Source: Hyalella azteca
Taxonomy: Eukaryota > Arthropoda > Malacostraca > Amphipoda > Hyalellidae
NCBI RefSeq assembly: GCF_000764305.2
Contig: NW_025939293.1
Span: forward strand, 62,001-126,000
Reading direction: 5' to 3'
DNA length: 64,000 nucleotides
The stretch's first letter is position 1, and each line of letters begins with the position of its first letter. Below the pieces are notes generated by a model that saw nothing but the letters and a program-made list of their open reading frames with translations, had not been told where the DNA came from and searched no databases. Below are positions 11,831-25,300 of the stretch, piece by piece. Position numbers and translations under genes: made by a program.

Positions 11831-12289
11831 CCCACTACAGACACATATGGCAACAAACATCTCTTACTTGATATTTGGTATGCTGCAATTTGAAAAGAGA
11901 ACGGTTAAACACAAATGTGTATTTCACGAATAAAACCCAATTTAGTAGTAGTATAGTATATTACCTTCGGCGTTGAAGAATAGGCCCGGATAGGCCTGTC
12001 GTCAATTTTTGTACTTATCGTAACTTGTTCACAGATCAAAGAAAACACGCCTTTTGATTTAATATTTTCAACGGACGGTGGTTTTAAATCGTTTCTAGAC
12101 GTTGCCGCATATATCCAGGTTTTACTTCAAGACAGCTCGAATTCAGTAAGAGATAATATTTGGTTTAATTTGGATACGGTCAAAAAGGGTGGGTTGTTGT
12201 GGGCGACGTGACATCACAGATAGGGAAATTGCCTGCACAACTTTTGCACTCGAGTTAGGGTGGCGTTGGCGTCGTGCAAATCAGGGTGA

Positions 12290-12382
12290 CTTGTAAGTCA
12301 TGGCGTGACGTGCAAGTCATGGCGTGACGTGCAAGTCATGGCGTGACGTGCAAGTCATGGCGTGACGTGCAAGTCATGGCGT
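12290..12382 (+). repeat. 19-bp minisatellite (GTGACGTGCAAGTCATGGC)n
   Basis: Nearly perfect copies, about four and a half units, of GTGACGTGCAAGTCATGGC. A diverged half unit (GGTGACTTGTAAGTCATGG) precedes the array. Confidence 0.93.
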
Positions 12383-12384
12383 TT

Positions 12385-13145
12385 ATCAGCAGGGACGTCA
12401 ACATTAATTAAATGAGTATATGTGGAAGAATCATTGACTTCATATCGTTCACTGCCATTTTTTTTATTTCTTTTTGATGACGTAGGGATTGACGATTTTT
12501 TCGAATGAATTGTGACTTTATTTAATTCACGCTGTTTTACCACAGATGAAATCAGTTTAATTTTTTTGATGTCGGTTGGTTTCTGAGCGTTCGCGGCGAT
12601 ATGAGAGCAGCGATATCACCACATGAAAGACTGAGATCAACTTTGAGATTTCGGGCAACTGGCAGAAGTTTCAAAGACCTAGAATATACAACAATTATAT
12701 CAAAACAAGCGCTATGAGCAATGAATTCCTGGTGAAATTCCCGAGAACATTGCCGAAGGTCCGCCATTGTCACCAGACCAATTGAAACTGGGCGCAAATT
12801 GAATCGGGGAAACGGTGCTACCGACGACGTGTCCGAGCAGTTCATCGAAATTATGCTCTGTATCGCAAATTTTACTGCAACTGTGCAGTCTTCGCGCCGG
12901 CTTCAAGACTGCGCAGTTTTCCCATCCAACGTTTATCCGCAATGTTTTGAAGTGCGCAGATAAATCGCTGTGTAAAACTGCGGACCACCAGCCTTTATCG
13001 TTTGTAAGGTGGTTGGGATCGCAGTTTGAATCAGTGTTTAGTAACCCATACTGGGATCGCAGTTCAGTATTGGGAGCGCAGTTTGAATCAGTGTTTGGTA
13101 ACCTCTGCTACTCAAGAGAAGAGAATAAAATCAAATTTCTCTAGG
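12385..13145. other. No gene recognised; short duplicated block
   Basis: Open frames of 97-109 codons occur on both strands over the same DNA and none resembles a known family. Near 13015-13105 the phrase GCAGTTTGAATCAGTGTTT occurs twice, a local duplication. Part of this may be the decayed 5' region of the adjacent LINE. Confidence 0.45.
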
Positions 13146-13149
13146 AGCT

Positions 13150-15470
13150 GCCAGGCTGAAGGGGGTTGGATAACATTAAGTTTGGACCAGAATATATGGA
13201 AATAAGTATCGAAGAACAGGCGATGTTTTCAGCGCCAGGACCCAATGCAATTCCGACAGTGCTGTCGAAGAAGTGTGTTGGAGCACTGAAGGCTCTGCTC
13301 ACAATGCTCTGGAAAGCCTCATGCAGTGACGGCGGGAATTATTCCTGAGGGCCTCAAATCGGGGCTGATAATGCCAATCCACAGAGGAGGTCAGAGGGAC
13401 AGGCCCCAAAATTACTGACCTCTTACCTTGACCTCACATGTGATCAAGATTTTTGAGAAGGTGGTGGCCAGGAAACTTGTCCAGTATATGAAAGAGGCTG
13501 ACCTGTATAATAATGGACAACATGGCTTCCGGCGTAATCGTTCCTGTTTGTCACAGTTACTGGAGCACCATCACCGTCTGGTGGCCCAGCTGGAGGAGAG
13601 AGCTGGCGTAGACGTATTTTACCTGGACTTTGCTATAGCTTTTGACAAAGTTTAACATGGGGTGCTAATCAGAGAGCTGAGGCTGTTGGGGGTAGTAGGA
13701 AGCTTGTTAAGGTGGATCCACAACTTCCTTACAGATAGAGTACAGGCTGCCGCAATTGGAAATTGTAAACTCGAAATCGAGAAAAGCACGGGTGAAAAGC
13801 GGAGTTCCACAGGGCTCAGTGCTTGTAACAATCCTCTTCCTCATCCACATCGCCGATATCGACTCGGAGCTTACCCATGCATCTACATCGTCATTTGCGG
13901 ACGATACATGAGTGCTGATGAAGATCACAAATGACCTAGACTGCAAGAGGTTACAGAATTGCTGGTCGACAATCTACGATTGGGCCCTAGTAAACAAGAT
14001 GCAGTTCAACGGCACCAAGTTCGAAGTAATGAGATACAGAGACCGCACAGAGACCGGGTTGCCGCATCGCTATCTTGACATCAAATGGCACAGAAAATGA
14101 GGATAAGCAACTACTTCCAGATCTCGGAGTATTTATGAGTACCGAAACCACGTTCGATGCCCATTTCGAGGAAATAGTCGCAGACTAGTTGAGACAAGCA
14201 GACAACGGATGGGATGGATCTGGCGGACATTTCGAACGAGAGAAGCAGCACCAATGATTACACTCTTCAGAGCCCTCGTGCTCCCCAATCTTGAGTATTG
14301 CTGCCAACTTTGGACGCCGCTCAAGGCAGACGCGGTGCGGAAACTGGAGTCAGTCCAGCGGACCTTCACATCCAGGATCAGTGGTATGAAGGAGCTGAAG
14401 CTGAACTACTGGGGAAGATTGAAACACCTGGGACAGTACTCAACGCCCATGATTTCTAATAACCTCCGTAAAAAACACGAATCTCACAGCCCTGTCTGTC
14501 GAGATACTCTTCAACTGAGATCTATTCTTGGTGTCGGATCAATAATATATTAGCTATTTTGATCTATTATAATTAGGTAGGTCATTTAGCAAACTATGTA
14601 TAAACTTTTACAACCGAGTGAGCTGCTCCGCGTGCCACTTCAGCGAGCTGCCCAGTCAAACTTACGACATCAATGTTCAGCGAGCAACAGAGGTAGGAGG
14701 TACTCGAACTTTCCGCTGCGTCTCATATGCGTCTCATTTCATGCAGTTTTTGCAATGGCGGGCAATGAACTCACATACAATGAGATCAAAATCTATTGGA
14801 ATAAATAATCTTAAAGGAAGAAACTAGCGATGAAGATGAGCATGCATCAACGATAAAGATGCACATGTCTCAGGAACACGCACACTCAGGCACCTCCCCA
14901 TGGGCAACATTGCCACAATATCGAACGGTCTGAGTTGTCGTACAAGGAATTGGCTCTCCATGAAGCCAGAAATTTTGTCCTTTCATTCTCATAATTTTTA
15001 TAAAAGGATTCGAGTTCACTATTGTGCGTTTGAAAACTTCACTTAATAGGAAAAATCTATATGACTGTCTGGTAAAATAATCGCTGCCTATGTAAAATGG
15101 AAGGCACCTGAAAAATGCACAATAGAATTAAGGCAGCTATCATTTGCAGCCGAGGTTGTAGGGCGATTAGGGCGATTAGGGACTCCCCTCTTGATGCCTT
15201 GCCAAAAGTGCTGATAGGAGGGGAGTTCACCCTTGCAACTTTCAAGAGACGACTGGACAATTGGTTGAGAAAGATCCCGGATTGTTCAGTAATGGGAAAT
15301 TACTCTCAGCAAGTGACAAGCAACAGCATCTTGCATCAGCTGGCCCAAAGGAGGGCAAACATACGGAACACGTCCAACGTTACATCCGGGACCCGAGGGC
15401 GGGGTGACCTGCCTAGCGACGACTCGGCGACGGAGGAAGACGAAAGCGGCGCATCAGCGTGACCGGGGAA
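13150..15470 (+). pseudogene. Decayed non-LTR retrotransposon (reverse transcriptase region)
   Basis: Frame-broken reverse transcriptase can be followed on the plus strand. SAPGPNAIP is near 13230, and the segment GQHGFRRNRSCLSQLLEHH followed by VDVFYLDFAIAFDKV (13515-13655) is the RT fingers/palm signature. A DDT block within SSFADDT near 13890-13910 gives the catalytic aspartates. LVLPNLEYCCQLWTPLKADA (14275-14340) is the usual post-RT block. A C-terminal tail with LDALPK and FKRRLDNWLRKIPD resumes at 15115-15290. The sequence between about 14555 and 15110 does not fit the element and looks like an insertion. Several frameshifts and stops show it is dead. The style is CR1/L2-like; exact clade not determined. 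Confidence 0.85.
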
Positions 15471-15474
15471 TAGG

Positions 15475-16355
15475 AAGTCCCATACCCATCATAAGGTCAT
15501 AAGGATTTCATCCACGTACACTCACAAACGGCTGGTCCCGAGAAATTGGCGCCTCTAGGGGACGAAATATTCATTTCGAGGTTTCAAAAGTGGGAGGGTG
15601 CATTCGATAGTAAGTTGGTTGGGAATCATCAAGGGAGATCGAAACTCCTCATCAAAACCGCAAAATTTACAGAGACGTGTTCTCTGAAAACATGTAAGTG
15701 ACTGAAGACTGGAAAAGCAAATAACATTGGACGCCACTAGATATTCCAGTAAAAACCGCGCATTCAAGAGGCGTATGCTATGAAAACACAGCAACAATTC
15801 CTAATTTATGCTAAGTTATTTATATTGTTTCCTATTTGTCTATTATAGCGGTTTATAAACCATTTCCAAATTTACATTCCGCTGCAGGATAACAACTCAT
15901 ACATAGGTTGAAAATATAAGAGTTGAATAGAAATTTTTTAATCATTTCTGTGACGTAAAACAATCATAACAAATCATAGAATTTTTATTTTATGTTCATC
16001 TTACCTGATAAGGTAAGAAAATTTCAATGGTTTTTTAGAATGAAAGATTAATTCTTAATTTTCACTTATAATTGGGATTTTCCATTGCATCATTTGTAAC
16101 TCACTTAGCAGCAGCCAACAAATGTGCCAAGTAAAAGGTGCTTGAATTCATGCCGCCGTCATGCTGAACATGCAGTTATCGGTGGTATTTGCCAGAAATC
16201 ACTCGTGCAGATCTCTCAGCTCATGAGAATTACGACATGTGTCTTGATTTTCATAGCGTTTCTTGGTACTTAAATAACGACTTTTGCAAATGCTTTTTGC
16301 ATTCCGCTTACATAGCGCCCGATAGTTTTACGATCTAGCTTGTTCGTTGGAAGAT
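15475..16355. other. Upstream region of the second crystallin-like gene
   Basis: No exon or element is supported. A TTAAATA word near 16270, about 90 bases before the start codon, is only a weak TATA candidate. No initiator or other core motif could be fixed. Confidence 0.4.
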
Positions 16356-16359
16356 CAAG

Positions 16360-19300
16360 ATGATTACTCTTTTCTGCGCAATATTGTGCTCATTACTGGT
16401 TCTTGCTTCAAGTTCTCCGATTGAAGGAGGTAACGCAATTTTTTACTTGGCGACCATTTGTTTGTTACCGCAAAGTACATTTTCCTGCTTTTAATCAACT
16501 ATCAACATATCAACTTGTGACCAACATATTAAACTATTTTAAACTCAGAGCAAGTCTTCTCTTTGGTAGGAACCCTGTAGAATGTGACTCGTTGGAACTG
16601 TATGATAATTGGTTAATTTCAAAGAAATGAAAATAAGCGCTTTTTACATAAATTTTGCCCTATTCAGAGGTTAAACTTCAAATTTTGATTTATTCTCTGA
16701 AGTTCTTTGGATTGACCTTAAGAAAGATAGTAATAATGTGAATAAATATGTAATTGAACTTAAGAGTGGGCGAATTTCCAGTGCATCTATAATACGAGTA
16801 CAACGCTTTAATATAGTAAAGCTCGTCTCTGGGTCAAGCGGAAATTATGGTAGACCATCAAATAGGAATTAATGAGCTCAACGAAAAACCAAACTTCATA
16901 TGATCACTAAATTGGGTATGCTCTTTTTCTTTCAAGATCATCTTGAATTATTGTGATCAGCGCTGCGAATTCAACTAACTTGAGCGCTTTTATTAGGTAG
17001 ACTCAATTCAGCACAGGCAGGTAATTTAAAATTTTTAATGTCAATCGAGTATATATTAGTGAGGTAAATAGGGACACTTTTTGCAGTGAACAAAGGTTTG
17101 TTTAACTATGACTTCAAATTATGAGACTAGTTAAATTTGATTTGAACGATAAATATGACTTATGTCAAAAATACCTTGATAACGATAAATATGACTTATG
17201 TCAAAAATACCTTGCTAACGATAAATATGACTTATGTCAAAAATACATTGCTATAATTTGTTGAATTAATAGGACACATTTACGAGTTATTTCAGGTTGA
17301 TTTGGCCTTCCACAATAAAAAATTCAGTTTATAGAATTGATATTGACGGCCTGTCTGAGTCTGGTGATCTTCAGCTTCCATTCAGGTCAGAAATCTAGAA
17401 GAAAGTGAAATCATGTACCAAGACTAATAATAATTCACCGGATGCACTGATTAGGAAATAGGTTTTTTCCTTAAGGTTTGGAAATTTACATTATCGATGT
17501 CGACCGTACATTATTGTTTTTTTCGCTCGATCATCAATTGCTATAGTTCTGACAGATTGGTGCCTAAGTGGCTTACAAGGCGCGTGACTATAGGTTCTCG
17601 TATGAATGGGTTAAGGCAAAAATGGTACGGAGAAACAGTTGTAATGAAACACTGGTATATTCCATACTAAAATGGAAAATTTAAGTTCACATCCTACGTT
17701 AAAAAAAACTTTAGTACATGAAAAAGAAAGTCCGAACACAATCAAAATTGAGAGCCTATCAGTTACTGTAAGTCAAACTCGAAGCGACTCATTAAGAGCT
17801 TTAATCCACAAGAACGCAATAATCTGAAACAATATAACACTTCTATAGAAAATACTAAGAACGAAATAACTGGATATATTCATACATGAAATGTCACACG
17901 TAAAGCGGTAAATTGCTGGATACTTACAGAGAATGAGAATAGCAGTTAACATTGCAAGAGTCGAGCCAGTTCTGCTGATAATCAAAACTTTTCAATCAAA
18001 GTAACTTACTGGCATCTATACTACGGTACGGAATAATATGTACATGTGAAGACTACCCTAGAAACTTCACGACAGTTACCATTACTAAAATTTCTCTATT
18101 TACCAAAAAAGTTGATCCGTTACAGTTCCGTTGAGTAGACGACAGTTGTAAACGACCGAAATTCGCGCACCCGTTTACGGCCGTATGTTCAGCGACCGTA
18201 CCGCAGCTGTAGCCGCGCGTTTGCAGCCGTATTCCACGTGGCCGTACTGCAGCCGTAGCCGCGCGTCGATCCCCGCGGTCGCTTTTTCTTCATAACCGTC
18301 GTGTCTCGCTGATAAGATGCCTCACGGTCAGTCTGGCCGTATAGGTTTCTTGTACCGACCGTACTTCGGAATAGTGGTGTTCGTTTTCATAGTCGATGAT
18401 ATTTCTCCCAGCTCATTGCCGTACTGCGGTTAAATTTGGCTGTGACCGTACCGCTTCTTCTGATGAGAATTGTGACCGTATCGTATTGATGACCGTACTG
18501 AAGATATGTAATTGTTGCTCGGTGATTGAAAACATGTATCTTTATGATTGCTGGCGTTATATCGTTGAATGTCTTGCTGTTTATCACGTTATCTAACGGC
18601 TCAGTCTCCACAGTAGCAATGAACGTTGACCGTACAAATAAGCGAAGTTACGGCCGTTACTCGTAGATTTTTACGTTATTATATGAGAGTCGTAGTGTTA
18701 TGAATGACTCGTCGTTGTGATTTTTTTATTTGTGTGATCCAGATAAGGATGCCATAGTATATGCTATTATATTATGTGTTGAGCATAGTCATCATTCAAA
18801 TGTAACCTATGAAACTGTTAAATTTCAGTAACCGCAAGACCGGATGACTTCCGGTACCTAACAGCGTATTCCGAGCCGGATTCGATCGGCGAGAACTACA
18901 CGTTCTACGAGTACACGCCTGAGTTGAGCGTGGTGATGATGAACAATGTCATCGATAGCGTGTGTGCGACTGGATTGTGAGTACATTCGCGGAACAATAC
19001 CATTTGATGCAATTTAAATTCATTTATAAATTTGTTAGGGTCTTTGTTGATTCGGGAAACAAATGTTATGAAGAAAAATCATTCCAGAAAGAAAATCATT
19101 TCTTTGCAATTTCGTGGCATGATAATGATCAGGTCACAAAAAAGCAATTTGGAATATTTCTATTTGGTAAAGCAATGTTAAGAACTTTGTTCAACTCAAC
19201 TTTCAACCTAATTCACAGCTGGATACTTTATGACTCCATCAACTACATTGACCGGTTTGTTTCCTGCATTTATCATGGAGTAAGCGCCTGCGCGACCTTT

Positions 19301-22300
19301 GCCCCAGCCTGTCAGAATAGGGTGAGAAAACCTTTTTTCATCTGTCAGACTTCTTTCGCCATGTCTAGTTGAATCCAAGATGTATGTATGCCTTAGTAGC
19401 ACGTTACTTTCACTACTGTAAAGCTCGCATTTTGTTTTGATGGTTATTTTTTCATTGCATGTATTGTGGTTGAATGGCTGCGTGTAAGGGCATCCAATAT
19501 TCAACCCTCTTATAATTAGTTAAACGAATATAATTATCCTTAATTTTTCTAAAATATGGATCGTTTTGTAAACCTTCCGAACTACTTCTATCCTCTTTTA
19601 GCCTTGGTTACCCAAGTTTGGGGCGAAACCTTAAATAGCTCCTTAATTGTTGCTCTAATTTGTAATATTTCCTTATATATTGTGCTAAATATCAACATTG
19701 TGTCATACTGTTTTGTACAATTGGTATTAAATGTGCAACTTCCGTATGAAACTTACGTACACGCTCATATACACTTTCCTCTTAAGCGTCTTTCTCGTTA
19801 ATTCTCGTTTCAGTACCCCTCGCGTTAGACTTTGCCTATAGCAGTACCGAACACTCCACTTCTATAGACGCTTTGTCTGAATGAATCAAAGGTTTGATCA
19901 CACTAAAATTATAACATGTCCCACATTTATATACATCGATACAACATTTACGGCAAGCTGAGTAAATAATTCAGGTAGTAGAAATAATTCTCATATACGT
20001 AGTGACTAGGCTGGGATTATCCTGAATAATATATTGCTTGCAGGCATCTTCGCTTAGATATGCCGGCAGTCCATACGGCCTCAACAATGACTACTACAAT
20101 TTGTATCAAGAGATATATTTAGGAGGTGAGGAATTTCGAGGCGAAAAGGACGCTGCCGACCTGGGCGATTTTGACCTCACCATTTCTTCATTAGTGGTGA
20201 CTGGCCAGTCAGCGTGGACATTCTATAGGTGAGTCCGCGCACCTTCTTAGTAACAATTCTCGGCATCAACAATGTCGAACTAATTTGTCACGCCTTTAAT
20301 TTTTCTTTCATCAGTTCAAGCATCTCACTAACATCTAATGAGGAAAGTTTTAATTACAAACTGTTTTACAGCAACTACAAACTCTTACGTTTTTTTTCGA
20401 TGTAATGTTAGGTCTTGTTTAGGTTTTATGTCTGTCTTAGAATTTTGATATAGTAATATGATTTTATTCATTTTTAGTTTTTCGAACTGATGATGGAGCT
20501 GGACTCCAAAACGTTTTCAATATCGATATGGTGAATTTGCTTGGTGTTTTCTTTGCTTTAAAATTCCTTGTCTCACTGTTCCAGTTATGAAAGAAATATT
20601 TAAACCAACAGAGGCCTCAACTACACGGGGTTGCCCATGTGCATGTATCCAGATGGGCACTACACAAACGATGGCATTGATATCGACTACGGATTTATTT
20701 TCGACGTAAGATTGCAAAAAATTTTTGTTCTTCATGTTAGAGGGAATTCAACCATTGCACGTAGATTGCAAGTTTATTGAATCAGAATCAATAAACTTGT
20801 GCTCTATCCTTTGGTTAAGCTTTCGAAGATGCTAAATAGCGGGCTGTCAGTTTTCCTCCCATTGATTTCGTTTAAAAATCAAGAGAACTCCCATCCAATG
20901 GGCACACGCCGGAGTGCTGTGAAAGGCGATATCAAATTTGCTATCCCGACAATGTAGTGGTAAATCAATACGAACCGGTTAGAAAGCATAAATACAGGCT
21001 ATGAAGTTTTATTATGAAAAGATAAGAACCTCCTCTTAAAATACTACAATTTTACCCATACAATACATTAGACTATACTGACCCATGTCAACTGAAATCA
21101 TAGTGCAAAAAAATTAAACAAGTTGCGATAGCTGTGAAACTTCCGGTTCTTTCACCTTCTTTTCAGCTGAAATATATAAAAACCTCGTCCCCAAACCAGA
21201 ACGGTTGTCGTCTAATGATAAACCCACTTCTCAATTCATATAGATTCAATTAGACAGCTGAGGCTCTTGAGCTCCTAGGCAACATGTAAGAGCTCCAGAC
21301 AAACCCATAATGAGATGGTTAGGCTCTACAACTGTAGGTCCTCTCGCGCGCGAGTCTCGTCTCCAGTGTATCAACAGCGTCTTCTTGTCCCGTTTACACT
21401 TGGTGGCAACAATATTAACGGTGAGGCGAGTGTCAAGCGCTTGCTGCAGCACCTGACGCCCACAACCGTTCACACATATTTTTGTACGCGGTAGCTCGAG
21501 ACCCAGCGCTTTTGAAGATTTGTTTCCAGACAGACGTCAGTGAGGATGATAGTATCCGAATTTAAGCTCTGGGCCATTGTTCTCGGATGCGCTGCTGTTA
21601 AGAAAAGATGTAGGCGTCGCCGTGTTTGGGTGAAAAAGGTTGCAAAGAAGAGCGGGGCTCACACAATTACATTTTCAAATAATTATCGGCTGAAAATGTA
21701 TCAGACTTTCAAAATTAGTTTAGACTGCCAGTGGACTTGTTTGTCATTCATCTAAAGAAATACCGTAACGCCACTCATCCAGAAGCAGGATGATGGAATT
21801 GCGATGGAATTAAATTGGAATGGAATTCATTTCACGATGAAATTGCGAACGTAACGTGTGAATTTTCTTGCGAACTTTGGCAATGGTGACGCACACAGAA
21901 GTTTCTAAAAACTTCAATTATTTTTACCAGAGCTTGTTCTTTTGCATTTCGATTTTTATTTTTTTATTGCATTTCGGGTGGTGAAGTGGGGGAGGAAGGA
22001 GTAGCAATACACCCGGGGCAGGTCCAGGTGCGGCAGTACTGGGATGCCCGGCTGAGCCCGGAGCACCGTTTATGGACCCAGAGATTGCAGCAATTGCACT
22101 GGAAGGAGACTGCCCGCCAGGTGACCGAGCGCCCGCAGACGCCACATGGGTGAGAGCTGCCAGGGCCGGGGTGAGGGTGGATACCCGCCATCAAGAGAAG
22201 GAGGGTGACTGTGACTACTCAATCAGTTTTTCAGTAGCGTATTCACTGAAGAGGACTTGAACAGTATTCCAGCTATTGAGGAGCGCCCAGTCGGCTCTAA

Positions 22301-25300
22301 ATTAACAAGTTTTCAAATACAAGAAGAAGAGGTTCTCAAGCGCCTTATCGCTGTAAATCCAAACAAGTCAAGTGGACCTGACGGCTTCCACCCCAGATTA
22401 CTCAAAAAGTTAGCAACTGTCCAAGCCGGCCCTTTGACGTAATTTTTTCTAAAAACTTTGAACAAAGGGATCTTGACGGCTGCCTGGAAAGATGCTCAAG
22501 TGACACCATTATTCAAAAAAGGTGACAAAAGCTGCCCGGGCAACTATCGCCCTGTCAGTTTGACAAGTGTCGTTTGCAAGGTAATGGAATCTGTTGTGAG
22601 GGATCGATTGATAGATCATTTGACTGCTAATAATCTCCTATCAGACTGTCAACATGGCTTCATTACCGGGAGATCCTGCACCACTAACCTCTTGTCGACT
22701 CTGAACGAATGGACCCACCTGCTGGACGAAAGGGAGCCAGTAGATGCAGTGTACCTCGATTTTGCCAAGGCATTTGACAGTGTCCCACATGAGCGGTTGT
22801 TGCGTAAATTGAAGTCTTTGGGAATTGAGAGTAATGTACTCAAATGGATCCGAGATTTTCTAGTAGGGAGGCGACAACGTGTCAGTATTAATGGGTCCGT
22901 ATCAGGCTGGGCTTCAGTGCGCAACGGCGTGCCACAAGGAAGCGTTCTCGGGCCTATTCTAGTCCTTGCGTTTATAAACGATCTGCCAGCTGTGTCTAGC
23001 GTTTGCTCGATATGTATGCTGACGACACAAAAATTTATAATACGGTGAAGAATACGTCGCAAAAAGTACTGTTGCAAGGTGATCTTGACAGGCTGGTTGA
23101 CTGGGCGGATAAGTGGCAGCTGCGTTTTAACGCTGACAAATGTAAAGTTATCCACCTTGGCAAGAATAATGAACAGCAAGATTACAGTATGAGAAGACAC
23201 GGTTACAACGACAGAGTGATGATGTCAAAGTCGACAACGGAAAAGGATTTAGGAGTTAATATTGACAATGAGTTGAAACTTTATAAGCATATTGAAGGTC
23301 AAGTTAATAAAGCCAATAAACGACTTGGACTTATCAGACGCTCTTTCGAGTTTCTAGATGCAGAAACGATGAAGCAGTTGTTTGTTGCTGTCGTGCGCCC
23401 GAACCTAGAGTTTGGAAACGTCGTGTGGTCACCGAAATTTGGAAAGGACAAAAATTTAGTAGAGAGTGTTCAAAGACGCGCAACAAGGATAGTTCCGGGC
23501 TTGAAAAGCAAGTCCTATGAGGAAAGATTAAAGATTATGAAGCTTCCAAGCCTCCGTTATCGACGTCTGCGTGGGAAGATATGAATTTTTGTGGACTATT
23601 CTTTGCTTTTAAATTCTTAGTTAGTAGATAGATGTCTGTGGTCTAGTAAGGTTGATTGTGTACGCTGGTCCGGCACACCAAATGTCGACCAACACAACTC
23701 TCGTTTGGAGTCCGCCTAATTGATCTTTATAGAGAACACGAATGCCTATGGAGTGTTCGGTCAAAGGAGTACAAAAATCGAAATGCAAATGATGTAAGTT
23801 ATTTTTACATGACGTGTTTAATTTATGTGATTTTAGCAACTCCTGACAATTTATGCATTACCGTTTAGCGATTTCAAAGGATGATATAATATTGGTACGA
23901 ATATTGGAACTTTTCATTTAAGAATAAACTATATTTTTATAAACTATCTTTTTGAATGTGCTAGTTCTCTTATTATGATGCGTATACTAAATTCTCGTTT
24001 ACAACTGGCATAGTGCGAAGAATGACGGACTTAGTGTTTATTACAACAAAAATATCTCGCCGCATAGCATTTGATAATAAATAGAGATGGATTCAATGGC
24101 CACAAACAATTATAATGTATACTTTTCTTAACCGCAGCACACCCGAGAACAATGGCCCACAGCTCAAATTCGGTAACATCCATCCTCATTGACGTCTAGG
24201 TGGCAACTAGTGTTCAAAGTGCGCGGTCTCTAACTACCGAGTACAAAAGTAGTGTGAACGGTTGTGCGCGGTGAGGCACTGCAGCAAACGACTCAAAGCG
24301 CATGTCGTTGCCACTAGTGTAAACGGGCCTTTATTTATTTAAGGTATTATCTTGGTACATAATTCAGGGTTGCCAGATGGCCTAAAAGACGGCCAATTAA
24401 GTCCGTGAACAAAAAGGCCTATAACTCAATATATACTAGTATATTTGTAGGTTCCGGTGTAAAAATTAAATTTTTTTTATTTAATTAGGAAGTGCTCCTT
24501 ACAACCCCTATCATAAATTTTAGCCGATAACCTAAATCGAAAAAAACTAAATCGCGGAATTTGTCCGGTAAAAAAAGAAAGTCTGGCAATCCTGTTCCAT
24601 AATAGTACTAGAAAAATGAAACAAAAGTACAAGATGAAGCAATCGTAGTCAAAGTGTTAAGACGCTGCACAGAGGGGCGGTGAGGCGCTTGACGCCCGTG
24701 TGTTGCCCCTATTGCATGTGAGCGGGCCTTTAGACAAGAGTGTTCTTTTCCCTCAGTAGTCCTTCGCTTCAGCGATAACTCCCAAACATTATTCTCTATG
24801 ATTGTAAATCACACGAGATAGATAGAATGTGATCCCCACGTCCATGAGAAATAACCAAGTGCAAAAAAAATAGTTAAACATCCAGCCTAAACCAAGAATC
24901 GCTATAAAGCAATGTCGATCAACTGGGTATACGACGGTATTTATCCAGGACATTTTAGCAGGGGGAAATAAACACGAATCGTCAACATTAAAACCCCAAC
25001 TATAAATAGGAAACAAAACTTGACCACGGAAACTCCTACATAAGAGTATACGTGAACTTTCTTACGCATCACTGAAAATGAGGCCAAGAAGCAATCCGGT
25101 TGAAATTCACGCAATATCACGAACAAGTGTGAAACGAAATGACAAGTATTGCAATTCTGGGTCTTTAATGCATATAACTAAAAATCACGAGACGTGCTTT
25201 AATGGCAACCCTAAACAATGATCACTAAAAGAAAGAAACGCTAGATAAGACGGCACAATCTTATAGATTCTATTTCTAATTATCAGATATGCGCCAAATA

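Larger units (their letters stand above)
10436..12170. mobile_element. Element flanked by ~180-bp inverted repeats
   Basis: The left arm (about 10436-10620) and right arm (about 11975-12170) are reverse complements with roughly 85-90 percent match. Shared words include ACTGAATTCGAGCTGTCTT, GCGGCAACGTCTAGAAACG, TTTAAAACCACCGTC and TTGACGACAGGCCT. The interior has no intact reading frame. It holds a duplicated ~185-bp block and a hAT-like end. It may be a DNA-transposon derivative with long inverted repeats, or two copies of a retroposon end inserted in opposite orientation. Confidence 0.6.
21388..24330 (+). mobile_element. PIF/Harbinger-like transposon remnant, interrupted
   Basis: The left end from about 21388 (CCCGTTTACACTTGGTGGC, then GCTGCAGCACCTGACG and CACAACCGTTCACAC) is matched in reverse at 24250-24330 (GTGTGAACGGTTGTGCGCGG ... 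GCCACTAGTGTAAACGGG). Between them, at 21540-21700, a short frame with KKRCRRRRVWVKK resembles the N-terminal RRRxWVxP-type start of Harbinger transposases. A LINE and its inverted 5' piece sit inside. A third related end (TGTGAGCGGGCCTTTAG) is near 24720. The ends are well supported; the superfamily call is tentative. Confidence 0.55.

Noticed and set aside
18962..19372. 136-codon plus-strand frame
   Set aside because: Runs across an intron and two crystallin-like exons in the wrong frame; the spliced model explains the DNA better.
22649..23200. 183-codon minus-strand frame
   Set aside because: Antisense shadow of the CR1-like reverse transcriptase, which has clear motifs on the plus strand.
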